Shown: positions 55,271-64,000 of the stretch, one piece after another | How positions within the stretch are numbered: the stretch's first letter is position 1 | Layout: each line of letters begins with the position of its first letter | From: Tulasnella sp. 424 | Lineage: Eukaryota; Basidiomycota; Agaricomycetes; Cantharellales; Tulasnellaceae | DNA length: 64,000 nucleotides | Direction: 5' to 3' | Assembly: GCA_019633425.1 (NCBI GenBank) | Contig: WSUB01000048.1 | Coordinates: 62,001 to 126,000, forward strand | Notes under the pieces: model-generated | Database searches by the model: none | The model's input: the letters and a program-made list of their open reading frames with translations, nothing else | What the model was told of the DNA's origin: nothing | Position numbers and translations under genes: made by a program

Positions 55271-57476
55271 AAGTTAGAGGCGTCGTTTGGTGGTTGTGGA
55301 GAAGGAGTCGGGGCGTCGGTGGCGGTGATGCCATTGTCCACATGGTTTAATTAGGATGAACCGAAGGGCCAGAGGCCGAAATGGCGCGAGCGAAGATTGC
55401 ATAACAAGTCGTTCTTTGTTCTCCCTGGCGGTTGGGATACGAGCAGAGAGCGCATGACTTGGACGGGATGCGTTGGAAGGAAAAGTTCATGGGGGATGTG
55501 AAATATGAAACTTGGCAAGGAGCTCCCTGTTTATCGGTAGCGCCGGTTAGGTCCGAGGTCCCCCGTTCAGCGGACTTGAGATTGGACCACCATCCGACGG
55601 CTCCCCCTTTCATCATCATCATGAACTCCCCTTCCTCTGACCGCGATGCAGGTCATGGCAAGGTCGTCCAATCACAGCACAAAGCAAGTTACAGCCAAAT
55701 TGTCCGCAACGCCACCTGTGCAAACCACCTGCCGTCCCAGTCCATCCGGGAGGACCAACCCCCCATCACACGCAGAGACGCCCCAGTTCGAGGCAGACGG
55801 GTTCTTACCATCACCTTTCACCCGAATATGTACTGCCATGACTGGGCGCTCTTCCGAGGTGGCACTTGGTTGAGCGAGGATGATACTCGCCCGACCAGCA
55901 GCAGCATCTCAGAGACTGGGTGCTGAAGTATATACTTCCTCGGCCGCTGTCGACTCTCTATTATACTCGACTCTGATTACAAACACTCCCGCACACATCC
56001 CCTCGATGAACAAGACATACAAAATCCAACCTGGTGCACATATATAAACGACAGTCCACACTCAAATCTCGCCTCGCCCTCTGTTGTCTCCCAGCCAGCT
56101 GTGGATTGGGGTCCCATAGCCCGTTGGCAAGGGATGAAACAGCTCTCCCGATACAGCAATAAACGAAGCAGAGGGAGCGAGGGACCTTCCGGACGATGGG
56201 GAGCTGGGGTTGTCGCCCAGCAACATGGCTGAAGGGGGGGAGGGGTTCGAAGGACGCAGGGGAGGCTTTGGACGAGGTTAGCAAGACACCATGGTATCAA
56301 AACCAGGAGATCTCCCCACCGCAACCGGACCGCGAACCATCTCGACCTACAAGTTACTGCTCCAACATGCGGGAGATTTTTCGACGTCGCCGCCGGATTA
56401 CACTTAGGATTGGGGTGCGTTTTCCGACGAAATCGCCCCCAAGACCGACTTTCAAGCCTCTCAGGAAGGATGTTGCGGTGGTTAATATGGGGCCCACTGG
56501 CAGTCACCTCAGGCGATCTACTACGACTGCGGAAGACGTCGCCGAGGATGACGCGGAGGGGAACCAAACCAGGTCCGAAAGCGACAAGGTCATCGTCCGC
56601 CTTCGGTCAAGGTCGTCAACTCGTCCTGGGCGCGACGGAATGAGATCCGTTCTGGGTGAACACCGAGTCTACGCGACAACGGCGAAGGAGGTCTGATGAT
56701 TTAGAGGGTCCGAGGTAGTTTGAGGATGGGAAGGTGGGGTCTGTGAGGTTGCTGGGTGATCCGGAGGTTGGGAGCGAGCAGTTCGTCAAGAAGTAATGAA
56801 GTGGGGGGATAGGTATGTACATGCGAGGCGCGTTGTGCTTTTGCGAGGTGAGAGAGTGCTCATTGATGTTCTTTCTCTGCCCTGTATAGGTTGATCACTC
56901 TACACAACAATTCTCCTCTCATGGCGGCTCTACTCAAATGAAGGCACAACAAGTATGCGCTACCGAAACATCATCTCCGCCATTAGCTTCGAGCGCATCC
57001 GATCGAGAACGTCCCTCGCCGCCCACGAGTTCAAGTTTACACCCTACTAATGCTGCGATGAGCGTGAAGGAGGAGACCTTGGGGACAGGTTGTGCTCGGG
57101 GGTGGAGTAGTACGGAGGGGTTTTGTGCTCTGCCAGTATACATTTTATTTCGTTTCCTTCGTTTCGCTTTCATCTCTGGCACGAGCATACTACTTGCACG
57201 TGTCCACATATTATAAATCATACAGCCATTCTCATTTCACGTATAGGCCCATTACAACACCATTTGCAAGCCACAAATCAAATAAGCATGTCGCATGCGA
57301 GGAAGCAAATACCTTGTTACGATCAAATGAGACATAGGTCACGACCCTTCCTCTAATGTGCGTTTCCAACCAATCATTACCGCCTAAAGGCACGGAATCA
57401 ATTGTACCTCAAAAGTTCTCCAGCCGGTTTGAACGCACGCGGCACTACGTATCGAGCATGCAAGGATTCATTCAAG
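55271..57476. other. Mostly unassigned region
   Basis: Open frames overlap on both strands (plus from ATG 55622; minus 56567-55961), but none shows a recognisable domain, signal peptide or clear splice pattern, and I cannot choose between strands. The last 250 bases are the 3' flank of the kinase-NACHT copy 2. Confidence 0.3.
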
Positions 57477-60400
57477 CTAGAGGACATGGGAGACATCGAA
57501 GATACCAAGCTTGTGGTTGGAGACGATGACAAGGGTTCCATTCAAAAGAAGTACTGTCGAAACCGAGTACACCCAATCGTTCCAGTATCGAGGGGGAAGC
57601 CAGAACAAGCGAGAAGAAGATAATTTCACCCAATGATCCTCCATATTCGGAATATAGTATTTAGGGCTCGAGGGCCCTTGCGGATCTGAAAAAAAAGGGA
57701 GATTGTGAGCTGTGATGAAACACTCATCTGTAGCATGGATTGCAACAAATGTACCTGCATGTGGAATGGAAACAAAGGAGACCGTGGAGTTCCAACCCTT
57801 CAATGGCTGGCCTAAAGGCGTCCCGATCTGAGCATCCCACAATTGAATCGTGCCGTCGGCGGATCCGGATGCCAGAACTTTGCCGTCTAGTGAGAACGCA
57901 ACGGACCGAACGGAGGCGCCATGGCCTGTCAATGGCTTGCCCAAAGGCGTCCCGGTCTGAGCATCCCACAATTGAACCGTGCGGTCGCGGGATCCAGATG
58001 CCAGAACCTTGCCATCTGGTGAGAACGCGACGGACAAAACGTAGTCGCCATGGCCTGTCAATGGCTTGCCCAAAGGCGTCCCGGTCGGAGCGTCCCACAA
58101 TCGAACCGTGCCATCGCGGCATACGGATGCCAGAATCTTGCCGTCTGGTGCGACTGCAACGGACCGACCCCAGCCGTCGCGGACCATCAGTGGCTGACCC
58201 AAAGGCGTCCCGGTTTGAGCATCCAACAATTGAACCGTCTCTTCCTCAGATGCGGCTGCCAGAAGCTTGCCGTCTAGTGAGAACGCGACGGACTCAATGG
58301 TGTCTTCGTGGTCTGTTAGTGGCTGGTCCAAAGACGTTGTAATGTGAGCATCCCACAATCGAACCGTGAAGTCATTCGATCCGGATGCCATAACCTTGCC
58401 GTCTAGCGAGAACGTGACGGATAAAACCCACCCATTGTGGTCGGTCAATGGCAGACCCAAAGGCGTCCCGGTCTGAGCATCCCACAATCGAATCGTGCCA
58501 TCACCGGATCCGGATGCCAGGACATCACCATCCGGCGAAAATGCAACTGTGTTCACATGATCACCAACGTCTCTACTCCACAGATTCGCTGACCATGTTA
58601 AGGGCTGAACACCGCGCAGCGTTCTGATTTTCGCGTGCTCCCCATAGCATTTCCATAGCTGAGTCTCCTGAGGACAATGGGAAAGTGCCGAAACATAAAT
58701 GTGGAGCGCTCCGAAGGAAATCGGTTCTGAAAATGCGACGATGAACCGCTGGGCATCATTCCACAATGTGGTCAGAGACTTTGAATCGAAAGCTGTCTCG
58801 TCATGGGATCGCTATGGCGGTCGATTCAGTACACCCAGTTGAATTGAGAAATTGAATCCGACCGGTAGACTCACCGAGAGCCATGAGTACACGCGTTTTG
58901 CGATCACAATTGCCTCCGTAGTACTTCCAATCAGACTCATTACTTCAAGCCAGTACAGGAGCTTCCCTGTACTGAACCGTTCGAACTCCGCTCGTTGGCC
59001 ATCGGGGCCCTCTGTGACCAGCTTCGACCACTCCGTCCCCTCGGTCAGATGAATGGACCAAGCCCGGCTGCAGTAACGAACAGCCGGGGACACCTCTCGG
59101 TCTATAACATCCTGAACCTCCGAGTTCGCCTTTGAGAGCTCCGACAGGTTGCAAATATTGTTCTTCAGACATCGAACCATCATGCTAAGGCATAGACTTG
59201 CAAGTCGTTCATGGTGCTGATGTGTATCGATATAGTAGTCCCGTTCCTTGCATCGCTGCTTGTTGATGAGAAGGTCACGGATAGAGGTGTGCATGAGGTG
59301 CATGGATTCGGTGGGTGAAGTTGGGATGAGGAGGAGGGAATTGAGGTCCGCAAGAATGTCTTGGCGTAGATACTCGATCACACCCTGTTGATCAACCCCT
59401 TCGAAGATGCTGCTGTCACCGTACAGTCCAGCCACGACACCAAGGGAGACAGGATACGGCGCAACAACCAGGGTTCCTAGTATGGAGTACAGGACTGCTT
59501 GCTTCGCTGCATCCAGCCTGACGTTATCGAACGCCTTCGAAAGGATCTGGTGGTACAGCTCGTCCAGGCCATTCCATGTCGACGGTCGCTTGAGCAAATC
59601 GCGTAGTCGATTCACAGGCGACCCGTTTCCAATGTACGTAATTACGGTTCGGGCCCATTGGAATAAGCCTTGTGACATATCCACCAAGCTTCTGATGTCA
59701 CTGGATGCAGGCCACTCTTCTGAGAGACCATGGTCTTCCCGAATCTGCGTGCAGCCTTGCTTGATGAACCGGGCAACGTCGTCCACCACATTGACTGACG
59801 AGTCTAGATCTTCAACTAGCCACCTCCTTGGTTCGAGGGTGCGAAGTAGTTGGGCCTCTGGGCGACAAGTGAGAAGGAATTTGACGTTGATGGGAAACGA
59901 GGCAGAGTGTCGGTCAATGAGCTTGACGAAATCCACAACGTCTTTGGGACTTTGAGATTCGTCAAGGGCATCGACAACAATAAGGATAGTGTGAGGGTGA
60001 TGTCTGAGCTTTGAAAGGGGTACGACAAACAGAGTCTCAAACTGGACGTTGAGTCGTTGGTCTGTGATGTCCCCGTTTTGCTGCACACTTTCTAGGACCG
60101 CATTCTTGACCTCTGGGATCAGACTGCTGCCAAGCTGCCTTGCGAGAGCACAGACAATACGCGCATTCAGCGCATTTTGGCCTCGACGGAAGTGAAAGAT
60201 GGCACAGGACGCTCGGGATTGCCAGTTGTGAGCCACTGTGGACGCGATGGTGGATTTGCCTCGCCCAGCCATCCCGCGGATCCAGAGCACCCGGTCGGGG
60301 GTGGATGTATCCCTTATCCACTTGTCAATCCGCCCCAATATCTCTACCCTGGTTCCGGGCAAGCAAACGACATCCTCGACTGCATTTCCCTGTGCTCCGT

Positions 60401-62470
60401 AATTTCCATCCCCCAGGCGATCAAGTAGACCACGGTTTCGCTCTTGAATTCCGGCGTTTTCTAGACAAAAACGTGTTAGCCTACCCAAGGCTTCCAAATA
60501 TAAGGTTATGTTGCCTACCGAATTCGGCCAGAAGAACATTAGTATCCAGAGTGACGAGGAGCTAAAATAACCAAATATTAGCCAGGGTCATCAGCAATGA
60601 TGCTCCGTGACAGACCTGCATCTCCTCCAACACCTTCTGGACCGTTCCTAGACTTGAATGGCTGACCGACGAAAACCCATTCCGGACCAGGTTGGAGGAA
60701 TCCCGTTCCTTGATTTTCCCTTGCACGGATTCAAGTTCCCTGGAGAGGTCGTTAGAGTTATGATATCCAACCACTGGGAGACCGGTCCCCCGTACTTCCG
60801 TATATCCGTGACTCGGGCACCTATATCACCGCCTCGATCTACCCTCAACTGCTCCCCAAAGTCTTGAAGAAGCTTGACTAACTTCCACGGGTTAATCTCC
60901 AGGCCATTTGAGACGTTTTCGTCTTTGTTCATCACCTGAACAGGAACTTTAGCGGCAACAACGAACGAAAGCAAAGCCAATGGCTCCACCTCAACAATCT
61001 CCACAAGGCTTAGCCCTGCTTCAGCAACGGCGCCAATATATTTACCAAGGACGGGAATGACCTTCGAGTGTAATTGTACACTTTTCAGTGTCTTACGAGT
61101 TGTGTGTAATAATTCTCTACGCATCGCATTGTGCCCGACGTTCGTCACGGGCACGCCTGATGGCGGGTTTCCTCCGTGTAGCAGGGTACCTGGAACCTGA
61201 GCGGCCGATGTCAAATGGAGTCCCAATGAAGTATGGAGGCTTACACCGAGATCCATGTCACCGTGTTCGCTAACGCCGTCGCCAGTAACAGACCCAGGGT
61301 CGACCCCTGGCAGCGGTTTGGGCACTTCGTCGATAATAAGTCTCAACAGCTAGAGAAGCCAAATGCGCCCTTAACTATCTAGGTCAGAATGGATTGTCAT
61401 GAAGGCTTACCTCTAGCATTACCTCCCGCATCGTGGGTCGGGCAGCGGGAGCGTTGTCCCAGCAATGGCGCATTAGTTTCCACAAAGGATCATGTGACGG
61501 CAGGTTCGGGTGGTCCTTTGGAATAGGTGGTTGGTCTAGCATCACACGGCGGAGAATGACTTGATCCAGCAGGCCGCCAAATGGTGGTTTTCCACTTATG
61601 ACCTAACACAGGGTGCAGGGTTGTGAAGCCTCCCATTTTGCTTACTTGTACATACTCACAGTTAAAATGAGACCACCAAAAGCATATACATCGGACTCCA
61701 GATTCGGCTTCTGTCCAGCGGAAAGTTCGCTGGCCATATACCTCAGAGTTCCTTTTACCGTTTTGCTTGTTGTGAAGCCACTCCTGGCCTCGAGGTCGTG
61801 GACAACCCGACTCAGGCCGAAATCGGAAAGCGCCGGACAATTCCAACCGTTGATCAGCACATTTTCCGGTTTGATGTCGGCATGGCAGATTGGGGGGGTT
61901 TGCGAATGCAGGTGCTCGAGGCCGCAAGCTGTTTGGAAGATCTGGTACGACACGGTGAACAAGGACCGAGGGAGATAGGATAATACGCACTAATCGAAGC
62001 TTGTCGCCTCGGGTGAAGCCGGGATTCGCCTGTAGGTAGTCTTTTAAATTTCCGTGGTGGCACCAAGGGCTAATGAGCTGCGGCTGGGGGTGCGAACGAT
62101 ATCCGAGTAGGGGATGAAGGTTTGGGTGTGATGTTTGGCTCCAAACAAAAACTTCTCGTTTGAGGCGCTTTATAGAGGCAAACGTTGAAATATGTCACAC
62201 TAAATACCGATCATTCAAAGTACCCACCATATCGGCTCTCCACTTCAACGCTTCCTGCTCAGTGTGTCTGTCTTTTGGGATGGTTCTCAGTTGCTTGATT
62301 GCCACTTGAAACCGCTCGCCTTGCGGGTTTATCCAGAGCCCGCGATAGATATCTGCATAACCAGCGGTCATTGTAGGTCGTTCAGGAATTTCTATGAACC
62401 CCGCGAGCTCTTCGACTGTCTCGAAGAACTCGAACTGTCGGCCAGGTTGAACGAGTGAACTCGATTCCAT
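57477..62470 (-). CDS. Kinase-helical bundle-NACHT-WD40 protein, copy 2 (nonsense codon before WD40)
   Basis: Minus-strand exons 62470-62228, 62167-61991, 61941-61660, 61602-61411, 61349-61245, 61196-60990, 60935-60830, 60773-60616, 60561-60519 and 60460-57477 (an in-frame 69-nt intron 57754-57686 is likely). Domains: kinase about 35-298 ('QVAIKQLRTI', 'HADIKPENVL', 'DFGL', 'ASE', 'SDVYAFGG'; non-RD), helical domain about 340-510, NACHT with 'GMAGRGKST' and 'LIVVDALDES', helical linker, then six to seven WD40 repeats. The codon at 58814-58812 is TAG where copy 1 has CAG, with the frame unchanged on both sides. As it stands the product is 1053 residues without WD40; readthrough would give about 1475-1498. 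Fungal NLR-like receptor, function inferred; no other disabling change seen. Confidence 0.75.
57790..58560 (-). repeat. Near-identical 129-bp WD40 repeats
   Basis: Six direct units of about 129 bp (43 codons), each containing words like 'gatgccagaaccttgccatc' and encoding 'SVAFSPDGKVLASGS' plus 'QTGTPLG'. The DNA-level uniformity is far higher than expected for an old propeller. Confidence 0.85.
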
Positions 62471-63690
62471 CCAGGAGGCGTTTGGATCTGAGCCTCGGTT
62501 CATTTCAGTTTTTCGGATGACCAGTCTGAAATTGTGCATGAGGCACGACATAGGGACGGTCAGCAAGGCCAAATGCAAACCACCCACCACGGCGGGCGCT
62601 TGTTCGAGGATTACGAAATCTCCATCTTGCTTACCTTTTTTGACCAAAGCAGAGATTTCAATCGTATCAGGGAAGAGGTATCAACTATTGCACACAAGAG
62701 AAAGAGAGCAATGTTAGGCGGTGGCGGACGAGTCCAGTTGCACGCCGGCTGAAGAAACGTGTTTGTTGTGATTTGCCTCGCGTATTCAACGCTTTACCTC
62801 TGTCGATTCTACAAGCGGAACCAAAGATACCCAAAGTACTTAATTATACTGCTTGGTGGATGCACACTCCGTCACCCCTTTCCCGCGTTCGTTCTAGCGC
62901 TGTTTGCCTCGTCATGTCAAACTCTCGTGTGGGCGGCATTTCCCGCTCGTTGCAAACTCCAATCCGACTCGACTGCCGCTCACTCCATCCCGTCGACATC
63001 GAATTGCTCTACATCCCACCGTATGGGGCGTAGCACGTACGCCTCGGATAATTGTCATTACGGCTCCGGCCTTGACTTAGGATCGAATCGAAGAACCGCT
63101 TCTTTTCGGTGTAAGCTTCCATCCAGCGACGAAGATCTGTAGTAGATCTCTCCGTCCCGAACAGCCCGATAAATATCGACACCGTTGGAGACACACCACT
63201 CGCACATCGTCGTAATACGTTTGAGCGCCGTTTCTACTTTTCCGTTTCGGTCTCCTCATGATGATCCTACACCGCGTACAACAGCGCCCAGCTTTGGTTT
63301 GGAGAACAACTGTCGATTATCGTCCGCCACGTTGCTGTTTAGTGTCCTTGCCAACGTGCCTCTCTTCCTCGGCGTTTCGGTTTGCAATGCATTTGCGGCT
63401 TTGCCACTTCAACGAATGAAAGTGGATCGGGCGTTCTCGGCGAATCTTATAGATACGAGCACGAACTCACAGCTTAATTTTCGTTTGCAGGGCACCCAGA
63501 GAACTCGATGAGGGTAGCGCCGAAGTCGGTTCAATCTTCGACAGGGTTTTGGGGAAATGCTCTATCACACACGCCGACGCCGTAAACCAGAACGCAGGCA
63601 CAAAGTGCGGCTATTATTAAAGGAAACTGCAATGTCGCGCTTCGCAGGTAGATACTTAGTTACAGGCCCCAGTCCCATAGCCAAGCTCCG
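62471..63690. other. 5' flank of kinase-NACHT copy 2, no gene assigned
   Basis: 62471-62750 aligns with the copy 1 leader (52137-52420) and may hold a 5' UTR intron starting at 'gtaagcaagatgg'. 62760-63540 has no counterpart at copy 1. A minus-strand stretch at about 63060-63240 could be an exon but no model forms. 63580-63690 is again shared with copy 1. Confidence 0.35.
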
Positions 63691-64000
63691 TCAACTATTC
63701 TTACCCAATTGACCTCTACTACTCGGCCGACTACCACCCACAATCTCCGGATCAAACCCATCGTCACTTTCATATGTCGAAAGCCTCCTAACCGGGGGTT
63801 TCGGCACTTTCAACGTACCCCACTCCATCTCATCGTCCTCCTCGAACAAGTCGCTCCTCGGGTCCACGTCGTGCAAACCTCGATCCATCTCTTCGTCCGG
63901 CTCGGCATTAGCTGCGTGAGCGATGTTGGTGCCTTCACTGCGACCTGATTGTTGTTCTTGAGGGTCCCCGTCTCGTGGTCGGTCGAGTGAGAATTCAGGT
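63691..64000 (-). CDS. Unrecognised protein, C-terminal part (runs off window)
   Basis: The frame ending at the TGA-side stop at 63691 stays open for about 102 codons to the window edge. The visible part is polar and acidic: 'DVDPRSDLFEEDDEMEW', 'KVPKPPVRRLSTYESDDG' and 'SRPSSRGQLGKNS' at the C-terminus, typical of a disordered tail. No domain visible, so the family cannot be named. A damaged copy of this tail lies at 52690-52870. Confidence 0.55.
   Translation of the reverse strand, partial: PEFSLDRPRDGDPQEQQSGRSEGTNIAHAANAEPDEEMDRGLHDVDPRSDLFEEDDEMEWGTLKVPKPPVRRLSTYESDDGFDPEIVGGSRPSSRGQLGKNS

Noticed and set aside
55961..56567. 196-codon minus-strand frame
   Set aside because: Arg/Cys/Pro-rich with no domain, and an equally long frame opposes it on the other strand.
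57740..58342. Plus-strand frame opposite the WD40 repeats
   Set aside because: Antisense shadow of the 129-bp units; the minus strand reads as canonical WD40.

Overview
The window is nuclear DNA of a filamentous basidiomycete, most likely an Agaricomycete. The evidence is dense, short-intron genes (introns mostly 48-110 nt with GT...AG ends), kinase-NACHT-WD40 genes, a CaaX lipopeptide pheromone precursor, expanded F-box and MFS families, and a Vrg4-type GDP-mannose transporter. I saw no bacterial-type operons, CRISPR arrays, rRNA or convincing tRNA genes. Exon models were built by hand from splice signals, reading-frame phase and comparison between paralogues inside the window.

Layout. 1-300: 5' end of a proline-rich gene that leaves the window on the minus strand. 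300-8190: tandem array of about 2.2-2.35 kb units, each with a three- or two-exon F-box gene plus a decayed relic of a second F-box gene. 8593-9245: membrane-anchored cytochrome b5-like (MAPR/Dap1-type) protein. 9590-10865 (minus) and 17249-18816 (plus): two members of an unrecognised family with the same last exon. Between them lie a fourth F-box gene (13013-14104) and a small DUF4499/TMEM254-like membrane protein (15270-15874). 21107-24869 (minus): protein kinase fused to about 14 near-identical 40-residue TPRs, broken near its 3' end by a 239-bp insertion. 26230-26355 (minus): a complete 41-residue pheromone precursor.

28524-38561: three 14-TM drug:H+ antiporter-like MFS genes, two of them a 3.3-kb direct tandem duplication. 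39104-40815: GDP-mannose transporter. 41225-43084: MYND zinc-finger protein. 43290-52136 (minus) is the most interesting stretch. It holds a free-standing OTT_1508-like deaminase-fold gene, a second deaminase copy, and, joined to that copy inside its ancestral intron, a kinase-helical bundle-NACHT-WD40 gene. 57477-62470 (minus) is a second copy of that gene with a full WD40 propeller but a TAG codon between the NACHT and WD40 parts. A degraded MFS gene and duplicated fragments of flanking genes lie between the copies, and another gene leaves the window at the right edge.

Together the accessory genes (non-RD kinase fused to NACHT-WD40 or to TPR, nearly identical sensor repeats, deaminase-fold domains, shuffled exons, nonsense copies) look like a fast-evolving fungal NLR or self/non-self recognition region. 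That functional reading is inference from domain architecture.
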